From contig JAHBMJ010005933.1 in assembly GCA_018398765.1 (NCBI GenBank), positions 1 to 60,898 on the forward strand: a DNA stretch of 60,898 nt, in the 5' to 3' direction. The position numbers were made by a program, and so were the translations under genes. The notes beneath the pieces are model-generated. The model was not told the origin of the DNA. It searched no databases and was given only the letters and a program-made list of their open reading frames with translations. Positions 22,997 to 36,800 of the stretch are shown here, piece by piece. Position 1 is the stretch's first letter. Every line of letters starts with the position of its first letter. Source of the DNA: Chromera velia. Taxonomy: Eukaryota; Sar; Chromeraceae.

Positions 22997-24356
22997 GTCT
23001 TTACCTCTGCCACGTCCTCTGTTTTCTTTTTTTGTTCGTTTGCTTTGCTTTTGCACTCCTTTCTCTTTGACATACGACCAGGATTGATCAGCTTGAGCTG
23101 CGGATTCCGGAACACCATGGTCATCGTGGGTGGAGAGGGAGAGGGGGCAGGGGGTTCTCTGTGGGTGTGGGGGGATAATTCCCACGGCAAGCTCGGACTT
23201 GGCTCGTCTGAGGGGATGGTGAAGGAACCCAAGCGGGTGGAGGGAATTGACGGGCCCGTCAAGCAGGTGTGCGCAGGATCGGTCAGCCTCTCGATCAGCT
23301 CGCGTCGCTTTGCGTGGGTGAATGTTTATGCCGGGGTGACCGCTCGTGTATCAATGTCAAGCACGCAACAAGGAAATAAACGAAGGGCTGTTGCCGGAGG
23401 ATACATGATAGCAGTGCAGCATGAAATTTCACCAAGCCGAAAACACAGACTCGCTTTCCTCTCTTTTCCGTTCCTTCCACCTTCACTCAATAAGGGGGTC
23501 AGGCAGACAGCCTCTTTGCTATTGTCAACGCTCGCCACTTCGATGCATGAATGGATAGATAGATGGATGAATGGATGAATGGATGAATGGACAGATAGAT
23601 GTTCGCTTCTTTCTTCAGGTGATGACGACGGCAGTGACAACGGGCGGTTCCCTCTTCTCGTGGGGGTATGGGGGGTATGGGAACCTCGGGCACGGCAGTC
23701 GTCGGTCCTCCTCTGTGCCTGTGAAGGTAGAGTTTCCGCAGCCAGGGGTTAAGGTGGTGAGTGCGTCTTGTACGGTTGGGCAGATCACCCCTGACACTTC
23801 CGAGAAGAAAGTCGCGAATCTATGCGGAAAAGAAGGTCCACACGGACTTTGTGTTGACACTACAGGGGCGTTCTGGAGTTGGGGAACCTGTCACAAGGGT
23901 CTGCTAGGGAACGTAGAGTCGAAAATTTTATGCGCAGAATTTGATGAGCTTCAGCCTTATCGGATTGGCAGCCCTTGTCGTGATGTCAAGGGAGGAGGGC
24001 CGTCGGGATACATGGAGGGCCTCGAGGGGGACACGGCCCTTGCGTCCTCCATCCATTCTGCTCTGCTGACCAAGTGCGGTCGGGTGTTTTGCATGGGGTG
24101 CGCCTCTACTGGTCGAATGGGTGTGGAGAAATTTGACTCGGGGCTTCAGGGGGGAAGGAGTCGGATGAAGTGCTACATCAGCGAACCAACCGAGATCGGC
24201 ACACTGAGGGAAGCGGGGCTTGCCGTGATCCCCGGAGGGCTGGCAGCGGCAAAACGACACATGGCAGCCATCGTTGTGCAAGGTGCAAATCAAACAGCGG
24301 TTGGAGGTTCGGAGATCCCCAAATCACCCCTGCCATCTTCTGACGTTCCCACATGA
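20938..24356 (+). CDS. RCC1-repeat beta-propeller protein (5' end not located)
   Basis: Six exons join in phase: 20938-21028, 21556-21649, 21874-22035, 22510-22714, 23082-23281 and 23619-24356, giving 495 residues and a TGA stop. The first exon begins with two bases of a split codon, so at least one upstream exon is missing from the model. RCC1 blade signatures appear in order: LFTWGSNHSGELG (across the first two exons), LYTWGRGGKGKLG, LFTWGSNGGGCLG, LWVWGDNSHGKLG, LFSWGYGGYGNLG, FWSWGTCHKGLLG, and a degenerate FCMGCASTGRMG. That count suits a seven-bladed propeller. Proteins of this fold act as Ran exchange factors or as general protein scaffolds. The residues needed to call a true RCC1 exchange factor cannot be judged by eye, so only the fold is assigned. 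A run of 20 N (22082-22101) falls inside the third intron and does not interrupt an exon. The kinase gene faces it across a 651-bp spacer. Confidence 0.85.
22082..22101. other. Assembly gap (20 N) followed by poly-G
   Basis: Twenty N are followed by about 13 G. The gap lies in an intron of the RCC1 gene, so the intron length is uncertain. Confidence 0.98.
22207..22365. repeat. (AAAG)n / (GAAAGCAA)n microsatellite in an RCC1-gene intron
   Basis: AAAG units with a GCAAGAAA variant block near 22268-22300. Open frames across it are composition artefacts. Confidence 0.9.
22948..22996. repeat. (GT)n-(GA)n microsatellite in an RCC1-gene intron
   Basis: GT units are followed by GA units within the intron between the fourth and fifth modelled exons. 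Confidence 0.85.
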
Positions 24357-27000
24357 TCTCTTAGGTTCGCAAAGACAAGCCAGGGACGTACCTAGCTGCA
24401 GGTACCCAGCGTAAGGCAGACCAGAACTTATAAGGTACAGTGGACCATGGATGTCACGGAGTTTTTATCGGCTCGCTGAGCGATCTCCGAGTCAAAACTT
24501 CTTGGCAAGCAATGCATATTGATTAGCTGCATGTATAGACTGCTAACTTGAAATGCGTTGCTCAATTTCTACCCAGGCCACTAGGAGACGACAGCTACTG
24601 ACGTTGCTGAAAGTCATAATTCTTCTCATCATCATTTGCCCACGTATATATATATAAAATTATGCCATAAATCCTAATTAAACTTGAAGGTTAATTAAAC
24701 TTAATTTCATGGTATGCGTATTGCTAGGCATATTGTATTAAGTATAAATTTGAAATTATAAATTATTAGGTGTTTGACTAGGCGTTTTGTGTTTAAATCT
24801 TAGTTTAAATTTAGGTTTAAATTGACTTAGTACGTTCGACTGCACTTCGTATTACTAGTAGTAGATTATAATTTATAATTAAGTTTGTCAGTTATACAAC
24901 AAAAGCCTACATAGTATGTCCTACACTGGCATATAATAATAATACCATATATCATTCATGCACTGGCACTACAATGTGACTGCATATATAAGACAGTTTT
25001 GATTATCCATATCTTATTTGATTAAAACTCGAATCAATCAGCCTTCACTGCACGGCAATAGTTAAAGATTCTGATTCAAGTTATACTATCACTTACTAGA
25101 TCACTAAGAAAGTATGACATAATGTTAGACATAAATTATTTGTTACATAATGATAAATCAACCAGTTTTGAAATTTTGATTAAACAGTGATTTAAACTCT
25201 ATCGCTAGCCTAGTAGCTACTAGCTTTATGCTATCAAGTGTATAGTAGATCAAGTTACTATCAGGTGCATGTATCAGTCTATCAACAATTCAACATATCA
25301 GCTAGCATATCAGTATCAAAGCTGATCCAACAGTTTTCATTATTTGTTTACTTACTTTGCAAAGACCTAAGAATTTAGAGGAATTTAGACAGGAATTTAG
25401 ACGAATTTAGCTAGGAATCTAAAGAAATTTAAAGACAGGAATTTAGACTCGAATTCTAGAGGAATTTAGCAATTTTTGGAGGTCGATTTCTCATGAACTA
25501 CAATGATTTAGAACTTGATATTAATGATGCTTATACTCTGCAGATAGCCAGGATTTTGTGGGATTTTAGCCCAGGATTTTAATGGATTTTACGGGATTTT
25601 GGCCAGGATTTTAGCGGATTTTAGCAGATTTTGCCCAAGATTCTGCTGGACTGTTAACGTTAAAAATATAATCCCTACACCTAGGATTTTAGAATCTAAA
25701 ATCCGGGAAGAAAGGTAAAATCCTAGGCTTCCTAGCCTCTTCCTAGGATTTTATGGGATTATACGGGATTATACGGGATTTTACGGGATTCTACAGGATT
25801 TTACGGGATTTTAAAGAAATGAATAAAATTAAATTCAAAGATGAATGACACACTTCAAAGCTGTACAGAAGGGCTAACCGGCATCGATTGTGATCAACTT
25901 TTATTTCATTGTTTTTGTTTGTGTTAAAATCTTGTAAAATCCCATGTAATCCCATAAAATCCTAGCATTCATTTCTAAAATCCTAGGATCCAGGATTTTA
26001 GTCTTTATCATCCCTATAGAGCCAGGATTTTAGATTCTAAAATCCTGGAGAAATAGTCTGGCAGAATCCTGGGCAAAATCTGCCTAAACCCGCTAAAATC
26101 CTGGCCAAAATCCCGTAATTAAAATCCGCTAAATTCCTGGGCTAAAATCCCGTAAAATCCTAGCTACCTGCAGGGTAGACCTATATGAAAGCTATAAGCA
26201 CCATTAATATCAAGTTCTAACTCATAGTGGTTTATGAGAAATCGACCTTAAAAGTTTAGGAATTTAGAGCTTGAGCTCTAAATTCCTTTAGATTCTTGTC
26301 TAAATTCCTCTAAATTCCTGTCTAAATTCCTCTAAATTCCTAGGCTTTGCACTCCATACATAAAAAAAAAAAAGAAAAAAAGAAAGTTTCCGATCTTTTA
26401 TTTTTTTATTTATTTATCAACTGAAAAGTATATGGTTTTCAATGCAACACCCCGTGCAACACTTTTACAACACTTAAACAACAGTTGTTTGTCAATTGAA
26501 TGTCATGATAAATAAAAAAAAATCCATTCAAAAAATTTTTTTTCTCAGCTTTTATTTTTTTTTATGTAGTGCAGAGCCTAGCTAAATTCCTGTCTAAATT
26601 CCTAGGTCTTTACAGGGTAAGCTAGTATTTCTGGATTTAGCAACAGATTGACATAGCAGGAAGGCCTAGTGCAGAACCTATCAATCAATCAATCAATCAA
26701 TCATAATATAACCTACTACTATAAATTTAACCCATCATTAAAGTGGAGACGCATGCAAACTACCACCGTGTCCAGCATTCTAGCTAGCATCGTAGAAATT
26801 AAGACGCACATATGTATCTAGATATGTAATAATCTGAGGAACTTGAAGTTGGGAATATGGCCCATTATATGGGATACTGACTTCGACTCCAGCTCAAACA
26901 AGCAAGCCAGCTGAAGCCTTGTGGTTCACCAAGAGTCACGTACTCTCTTCGTACGAAAAAGCAGTACCAGTTCAACCTGCATGTCCCACTGTCTCCCCTA
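24357..27000. other. AT-rich intergenic region holding a foldback repeat
   Basis: No coding frame of note lies between the RCC1 stop and the next gene. Composition is strongly AT-rich. The centre is filled by the inverted-repeat structure at 25345-26620. Short tandem runs such as ATCA near 26680-26705 and poly-A/T blocks near 26355-26560 are also present. Confidence 0.65.
25345..26620. repeat. Large imperfect inverted repeat (foldback) built of GGATTTTA and GAATTTAGA units
   Basis: The left arm has TTTGCAAAGACCTAAGAATT, repeated GAATTTAGA(CAG) units, then GGTCGATTTCTCATGAAC, then repeated GGATTTTA(GCCA/CGG) units to about 25815. The right arm mirrors it: TAAAATCC units at about 26035-26165, then GTTTATGAGAAATCGACC, then CTAAATTCCT(CTAAATTC) units and CCTAGGCTTTGCA by about 26350. 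A further CTAAATTCC piece lies at 26579-26615. Both arms therefore contain two nested families of short tandem units in opposite order, which would form a long hairpin. Confidence 0.75.
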
Positions 27001-27866
27001 CAAATTAAGGCCTAGCAAACCCTTCACGCTGAGTGAGGAAAAGACGTCAGACGGAAGTGCACAGCTATCAGTGACTGGCAGTCGATCACTGTAAAAAGAC
27101 ATAAGAAAGTCGGCAGAATCCGAAGAGAGAAAATGCAAGAAAATACAGAAAGACGTACGACAGACGACAACTCAGATCGCCAGCAAACCGCATTTCGACT
27201 TGCTTGCGTGCAAGTCTTTCCTTCGATCCACCCCCCCTTCCCACGCACGGGCCGCCGGGTGCATGAGCCAATTAACTCGCCCGGTAGACCGAGACACCGT
27301 GACGGTCTCGTGAAGAAACCGGCGACTTGCTGCAAAATTCGCTGCCGAGCCCTGGAAGGAATCGGTCTCTCCATCTGTCCACTTGCATGAACATACACCG
27401 ACGATCAATACTAGATCTACAAAGACAGACCGGGGATCCATTCTCTTCTCACGACAAAAAAAGTCGGCGGACTTTGAAAAAGCATGTCACCAAGCAAGAG
27501 TGAAACACGAAGACTGACTGCAGAGAAGACACAGAAAGAACATGAAGACATGCAAACAAGACAGAGGGAGAGAATCTCTATGCCACCCACACGGCGGCAT
27601 CCCCGTGACTCACTTCACATTCATTGACCTCCTGCCGATCCATCCAGAAAAACTGCATGCATCATGTTCATCTAACTACTTTGAGTGTGGACGGGGCTTT
27701 TCTTTTCAACCCTTCTTTTCATCTATGCGCGGCCCGATCAACCTCCCGTCTCGCCCCTCTCTCTCTCGATGAATCTACGTGGCCGTTTCCCTTTTTTTAC
27801 AATTCAAATTCCGTCATGCATTTGCTTTCATACAGAATTCTTTTTCAGGGAAATGAAAGTAGCTGT
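27001..27866. other. Spacer downstream of the VOC-fold gene
   Basis: This lies 3' of the minus-strand gene ending at 27867. Short frames exist on both strands, but none has a motif or a matching splice partner. A 22-base direct repeat (the word ACAATTCAAATTCCGTCA) occurs at about 27799-27817 and again at 27869-27887; the second copy overlaps the end of the gene. Confidence 0.45.
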
Positions 27867-29451
27867 TCACAATTCAAATTCCGTCACAGTCCCCCTTGAG
27901 GATTCATCTGTTTGTGCAGAGAGTTCCAACAGGAGCACTCCGGGCAGAGGGAAAATCGTCCTGCGTCGTCCCTCTCCCTCTACACGAAAGAAAGGGACCT
28001 GGGCAGTTTCTGCTCTCTTCTCTGCAGCCAGAAGATGATCCAAGGAAGGCACCGAGAGAGCCAGGCGCCAGTGGAAGAGGCCATTCGTGCTCTTCATCTC
28101 TCCGTGCGAGTGCTCTACAAAGTCTTCTACTTCCTTCACTGTCAGGCCCGTCCCTTCGAATTTTTTCCACTGATCCACAAAGTGGACCTGATACCCCCCC
28201 TTTTTCTTTGGCTGTGCATACCCCTCACGCACTTTCCCCCCCACCATCACCGTACCCCATCCTCGTTCTCTCTGCTCAACCAGAGGCTCTGCCTCCATCA
28301 GTCCCATCCCTCCTGCAGCAACAACCAAACTCTGATCTGCTTGGAACTGGGCCCACCTCAGCTGAGCACAGGTGCCGTTGGAGTACTTGTGGGTGATCGC
28401 AAAGTCAGGCAACGTCTCGGAGACGGGCCCGAAGGACAGGAGAGACGCAAGGGCATCGGAAGGCTTGGTGGAGGGCACAGAGTAGTGAGAAGGCCTAACC
28501 TCAGGCAGAGGGGGTTCCGGCTGTCTGAGCGTCTCTGCGTCTACTAGACTCAGGTTTTGGTAGGGCACCACACCTTCGTCGGTCTGTCTGCAGAAGAGAA
28601 ACGGGTACGACCACGCGTAGGTCATCGCACCCAGCATCTGAATGACGATGCCTCCAGGCACCTGCACATACACATGGACACACACACACACACACACACA
28701 CAGATAGATAGATCGATCGATAGAGGGAGGGAATCGCGAACCATCACTCTCTCAAACATACGAAAGACTCAGAGGAAGGGAGGGGGGAGAGAGGGCGCAA
28801 TTCTCAGAGACGTTTCATGAAGACGGTCTCCCCAATCGACCGCTTTTGGACGGACCACTCATCCAACGTACCTAAAAAGCAGCAAATACAACCATAGGCT
28901 CGTGGACCAATATGCACATACATAGAAATGAAGGAAAAGGACCAGCGGACCTGTACATAAAAAGAAGAGGACCGGGTCACGAAAGGGACTTCATCTCTCA
29001 GCAGTCTGTGCAGGAAGGGGTCGAGACTCTCCGAGGAGAGGAACGCAAGATGCCAATCCTGCCACCAGTCCCATGTCTCTTGAAATTCAAATCTGTGCGT
29101 GCGAACTCGAAACTTCTCAAATGACTCCAACGAGTCCAGATAGTCTTTCTTGCCCCCCCCTGGAAAGCTGGAGGGTCTGACAAAAACCAGGTCGTGAAAT
29201 TTCCTATTATAGCTGTAAGCAAAGCGCACTGCGCTGAGTGCTTCAAAGTCCGAATAGTCTGAAGGATCAAAAGTGAGATCTTGCTGTCCAATGGGGACGG
29301 CCCCCAGGTATTTGATACAGAAGGCCGCCGACTCCTGGGGAGACGAGACAGGAAAGCTGGAGTACTCATACTCGACACCTCCAAGGCCTTGAATTGAACA
29401 CACCAGTCCCAAGAGACTGGCGAGACGCCAAAGGCCAATCCCGAAAGACAT
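27867..29451 (-). CDS. Predicted secreted VOC-superfamily (glyoxalase-like) protein
   Basis: Two exons, 29451-28951 and 28661-27867, join in phase 0 across a 289-bp intron (donor GTCCGC, acceptor TGTGCAG) to give 431 residues. The Met at 29451 is chosen because a classic signal peptide follows (MSFGIGLWRLASLLGLVC). The body reads as two vicinal-oxygen-chelate modules. Module 1 has AAFCIKYLGAVPIG, then WHLAFLSSESLDPFL, VPFVTRSSS and, across the splice, FYVQVPGGIVIQML. Module 2 has HWRLALSVPSLDHLL, VPFFRV and LPGVLLLEL near the C-terminus. HLAF..LD.F and PGG..I/LE are hallmarks of this fold, where His and Glu bind a metal. The family includes glyoxalase I, extradiol dioxygenases and 4-HPPD-like enzymes. 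Which reaction this one performs cannot be told. The continuity of FYVQ with VPGGIV across the intron is strong support for the splice. A CA/GATA microsatellite occupies the intron. Confidence 0.75.
28678..28735. repeat. (CA)n-(GATA/GATC)n microsatellite in the VOC-gene intron
   Basis: CA units are followed by GATA and GATC units just upstream (gene sense) of the exon 2 acceptor at 28662. Confidence 0.85.
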
Positions 29452-29685
29452 CCTCCGATGGGATTGATCCTTCGTTTTTCTGAAAATTTCAACTTCTTTC
29501 CCTTCGTTTCTGCTCAGACAGCCTCGTTGTTGCCTCGTCTTTGTGCAGGAATCAAAAGAATCCGTCAAATGTCAACAGATGCTTTCTGATCATCACAAGA
29601 TCCACGGAATGAAGGTCAGAGTCCGTCTGTAGTCCGCGTCTACACACATTTTCTTCCGAGAATGGGTTGAAACACGACGCGATCA

Positions 29686-29945
29686 CGGCCGCGGGGGCCG
29701 GCCCGGCGGGCCGCGGCGCCGGCCCCCAAAAATTAAAAAATGCGTCGCCTCGGGGGGCAGCTCAGCTTTGCTGAGATCAGCCAAGAGGCCCTGAGATCGC
29801 ACACGCACTCGCATAACGCATTTTTTCATTTTTGGGGGGGGGGGTTTGGTTCTCCCTCTGTCGGCTTAGGGAAATAATCTTGGGTTGGGGGGGGGAAAAA
29901 AATGAGCGGCCCCGGCGCCCGCCGAAGGCGGGCGCAGGGGCCATG
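29686..29945. repeat. GC-rich hairpin cluster
   Basis: Bases 29690-29727 are almost pure G/C (GGCCGGCCCGGCGGGCCGCG). The word CCCCCAAAAATTAAAAAATG near 29722 is mirrored by CATTTTTTCATTTTTGGGGG near 29818-29840, with a CTCAGCTTTGCTGAG stem in between. At 29915-29935 GCGCCCGCC-GAA-GGCGGGCGC is a perfect 9-bp stem with a 3-base loop. It sits just upstream of the decayed retrotransposon and may be part of a non-coding mobile repeat. Confidence 0.6.
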
Positions 29946-30222
29946 AATAGTATGCATATCTAAAATATTTTAGACACACATGAAATTTAAAAGAGCGCGC
30001 GCTGCGTGCCGCGCATCGTGCGCCGCCCATCATTTTTTGTGCAGCCGGCGTGAAACGCTACGCTGCGCGGCGGCGGTTCCCGACTATAAAAAAATAACTT
30101 GTAATTTAAAAAATTTTCGCCTGCGGTGCTACTAAAAATAAGATATTTCATAAAATTGTAAACCATTTTATATGTTAGTGAGCCATTAAACTAATATACC
30201 AGCAGAGAGAAACCGTAACATA

Positions 30223-33012
<2,790 letters not shown>

Positions 33013-33116
33013 ATAAACAGGAATTATACGGTCAATTTTGGTTGGCAGTTAACCGCAGAAAAGCTGAGAAGAAGGACAGAGCGCGTGGGACACACGCTCC
33101 AAGGGGGAGGGGCACG

Positions 33117-33194
33117 TAACATAGTGAGGCGAGCTACGGGACCGGCCAATCCCGGGGTAAGCCGAACTAACGCGCACCGCCGCCGCACGGGACG
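33117..33194 (+). repeat. 3' LTR start of the Ty3/gypsy remnant
   Basis: It follows the purine tract and matches 30204-30281. The LTR probably continues past this point, but there is no second copy here to define its end. Confidence 0.75.
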
Positions 33195-33570
33195 TCCGCA
33201 GCTCAGAGACCAACACATGCACGCAGGCTCATGGAGGCACCGCCATGCCAGTCTGTATTAGAAGAGAATTGAATAAAATAGAAATAAAGTAGAATTAATT
33301 CAGTCAGCTGCGTATAGCCTGGATTGAGTAAACAACAGTTGCTTGCAAAGCTTCTAGAAGCAGTTTGGAAGTGAACCTTGAACTGACAGACTTTCCGTAG
33401 TAGAGATCTAACTGAACTAAGTGCGATCACTTAGGAGAAGAGGAGCTACCTCCTTACGGAAACTCATCTCATATTATATTTTATTCAAATATAGAAAAGT
33501 TTGTGCAAAAGAAACTAACTATTTATCAAAAATATGAAAAATAATTTAACTATTCAGTCAAATTGCACAA
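33195..33570. other. AT-rich spacer, probably rest of the 3' LTR and flank
   Basis: No coding frame. It contains short direct words such as TAGAATTAATTCAGTCAG. The end of the LTR cannot be placed. Confidence 0.4.
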
Positions 33571-33850
33571 TCAACTGCTGTCTCTCTCATTTTTAAAAGT
33601 CCTAGAGACGCCTTTTGTCGCCGCCCCCCCCAATTTTGACAGCGCTTTCCGTTTTACAGTCTGAGGGGCCACTGTTGCAGCCCATACATCATAGGGACCA
33701 TCAAATTCCTGGCACCAAAAGAGCTTCACACCCTGCTCATTTGCAAACTCCCGGTGCCCTTCCCCAGGCACGTTTTTCTGGCATTTCTCACACGCCTCCC
33801 CAGCCTTGATTTTTGCTTTGAGGACGGTTTTGGCTTTCGACGCCGCAAGC
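33571..33850 (-). other. Possible last exon of the DUF6729-like gene (second zinc knuckle)
   Basis: Just after the stop at 33865, a further minus-strand frame reads LAASKAKTVLKAKIK, CEKCQKNVPGEGHRE and KLFWCQEFDG, ending at TGA 33571-33573. Its C-x2-C ... FW-C layout repeats the layout of CPDCDGKRDSSHW ... FWVCPAKW just upstream. A very short intron (donor in GGGAGTCGAAAG, acceptor CCCCTGACAG, 33 nt) would join the two in phase. Either the protein is about 90 residues longer than the main model, or the first stop is a mutation. Confidence 0.45.
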
Positions 33851-33864
33851 CTGTCAGGGGAAGT

Positions 33865-36800
33865 TCAAAATTGCTCTTTCGACTCCCACTTCGCAGGACA
33901 AACCCAAAAATTCTCCACCCTCCAGTGACTGCTGTCTCTTTTCCCATCACAGTCAGGGCAGGACTGCAGGGGCTGCTTTTTCACTTTTTGAGGAGGGATG
34001 GGAACATCCGATGCGGCTGTGGGCTGTGTCGTGCTGCTACACGACTCCCCATGGCTCCGTTTTCTGTTGCAAACGGCAGTCTCGGTTGCAATACCGCTTT
34101 CCGCAACCTCTAAATCCATTGGTGCGCCTTCTGCACCGTGGGAGTTGGAATCAGAACAAGGGGGAATCACAGGGTGTAGAACATCTGCCGGATGGGCAGA
34201 AGAAGACGAAGAAGAAGCTGAGGCACTAGCAGCCTCATCAGAAGAAGGAACGACGGGGGGGTGCACTGGGGGCAAGGGTGCCTGGAATGCAGACACATCG
34301 TTAAAACCGGCCTGCCGCAAAGTCCCCCCATAATGAAGGAGGTTGGTCATCGCAACAACCCCCTTGGCATCCAGCTGCTGATGCGGATTTGCACCCTGTT
34401 CCCGGTCCTCCTTCCTCAGCCACTTCCGAATGTATGTTTCGGTTGTAGGGAAAAGCTGTGCAGATGGGGTGTCTTTCAATTTCTGGTTCCTCCTCCGCTC
34501 ATACTCTTTGTGCAAGGCGGTGGGGCTTTCATTCTTCCCCTTGGGGAGTGCTTTGAAAATCTCTTCAAACTGATCTATCATCTCCTGGGACGAAGAAGGG
34601 CAACGACGGTGAACTGACCCCCCGGTCCCTTTCTTCACTGGGTTTGGCAGCTTATCCGAAGATCCCGTCACCCCACTCCCCCCCTCCTCCTCTTTGTTCA
34701 GGTCCTCCAACAGGGCATCAACCCCCATCTCTGCAACGCTCTCTGCTGTGATCTCACTCTCCATCGCTGCCCACTTTTTTTGCTGCATGCGCAACCCAAA
34801 AGAATGCCCTTTCACTGTTTCTCTGTCAAAGACGGAAGAAAAGGGGAAACCAGGCAGGTCCTCCCCAAACACTTCACAAGAGAGTTGTGATGCTCTCTCC
34901 AAGATCTGCAAGTTGCAGATGACGGAACAGTGGGGGAGTCCTTGATCTCGCAAACGTCTCTGATTGTATCGAAGTACAGCATCTTTCAAAGTGACGTTCG
35001 AGAGCCCTTCTCCTGCTTGAACCCCATGAAAACATTCCTGCACCCTCCGATGCCCTCCCTCATTTTTCGAACTCCCCCGACCACAGTCGTACGCATCTAG
35101 ATACTCCACCCCCAACGGCCCCTTGATTGCATGTTTCCCTAACCACTTGTAGACGGGGACGTCGGGATCATCTGACAAACATCCGTTGTGCACATGGATC
35201 AGCAGGTTCTCCCACCACCGCTCCCAGTTCGGGCCAGGAACAGCAACTCCGTCGTTTGAAAGCTGTTCAATCATCATCTTAGCATCAAGACAGCGAGCTC
35301 GCAACTCAATGGGTTCTGCTCCCTCTTGCCTAACATGCTTTCTCGCTTGGTCCTTTGTCACTTTCTTCTTTGCAGCTGCCTTGCTCTTCAACCCATAAAC
35401 TTTCTGCAATGCGATGAGCAGAGCATCAAGATCAGCCTGACAGGGTTTGTACAGGGCTTTCGAAAGGAGACGGGCGGACAGTGGGGCAAAAATGTGTTTG
35501 GGGGACGACAGAGCGTTGTGGACAAAATGAAATACTTTGTGAAAGCCGTCCCCTTTCATCCTGAGCTTCTTGTTCAGTCTCTTCCAAAGCTTTGCAGTGG
35601 GGTGGGATACATCTTCATCGGGACTCTCTCTGCGCTTGCCGTTACAACAATTTTTGTCTGAGAACATGAGTTCGGTTTGCGGCGGATCGGGGGGAACGGG
35701 CTTTCGCTCTTCAACAGGCTTCTCTTCTTCCCTCTTCCAGGCGTCCTCAAGCCGCTTGACACGCCTGCATAAAACATGGAGAGGGTCGAAGATAGCTGGA
35801 TTGGCAGAGATTGAAGAAGAGAGATGAGCAGAGCACAAAGAGGGAGGAGGAGAAAGAAAATCAGAGAAAAGGAATTTGAAACACGGGGAGCAGGGGAAAA
35901 CAAAAAAAACATAACATTCTAAAGAGAGAAAAAAAAGGAGGGAAGGCAACACGGTCAGACACAGAGAGAGATAGAAACAGAAAGAGAGAATGGACGCACC
36001 TCTCACGTCTCTCCACCATCTCGTCGACCATTGGCTCAAATGGGTCCAGACCGGTGTTCGGGACCATGAGGTGGGAGGTGTAACACCCAATTTCGTTGCA
36101 CACTCCGGCAAACTGGTCTACTCCCGCCCCGTTCTTGATTTGGGTGATCTGCGAGTGGTCAAAAGATGCAATGCGGGAGAAAAGCGTGCCAAGGGAGGCA
36201 TCCATGAGCTCTTCTTGGGCCTCCATCCCAGCAGTGTACCAGCGACGGAACGTCGTCTTGTCTGAAACACACGAGTCCCAGCCGTTCTTGTCACAGCGAC
36301 CCGCAAAAGGGGGGAGGTCCTGCTTTGCCTCCTCACGGACATATCGGCTTTGTCTGAACCTCCTTATGTGAAGGAGATACTGAATGCTGGCTTTCAAATA
36401 AGGATTTGCATCACTTCACAAGCTTCTGCTAGGTGACTTGCTGACCCCTCACCACTCACACCGATCCTCTCTACCAACGAAAGAAGGTCGAAGCTCACAT
36501 AACCTTGAGCCCCCGCAGAGGAGGGCTTTTCTTCTGCTTCGAGCTCCACGGCAGCTTCCCTCACACTCTTCTTCATGAATTCTATATTCCATGGGGACCA
36601 CCTCTTTTTCTTTCCTGACCCATCTCTGCACCTTCCTTTACAGAAGTATGTCGGACCAAACAGGTACCAGTGGGAAGGGTAGCTCTGAACAACAACGGGC
36701 CCCCCAGTCCATCCCCCCTCTGCCCCTACTTCACCCCCACATTCATGACATGTCGGGGCACCACCCAAAATCGCAATCACCCTCTCGTCTTTTATTGGGT

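Noticed and set aside
25480-26340. CRISPR-like array because of regularly repeated GGATTTTA units
   Set aside because: The units are short, spacing is irregular, there are no unique spacers of constant length, and the context is eukaryotic.
28804-28890. Last exon of the VOC gene placed at 28882-28804
   Set aside because: Splicing to 28661 restores the VPGGIVIQ core strand and a second VOC module, whereas the 28.88-kb option adds a short tail with no motif.
29686-29945. Ribosomal RNA fragment because of the GC-rich hairpins
   Set aside because: No conserved rRNA word was recognised, and the stems are simple palindromes.
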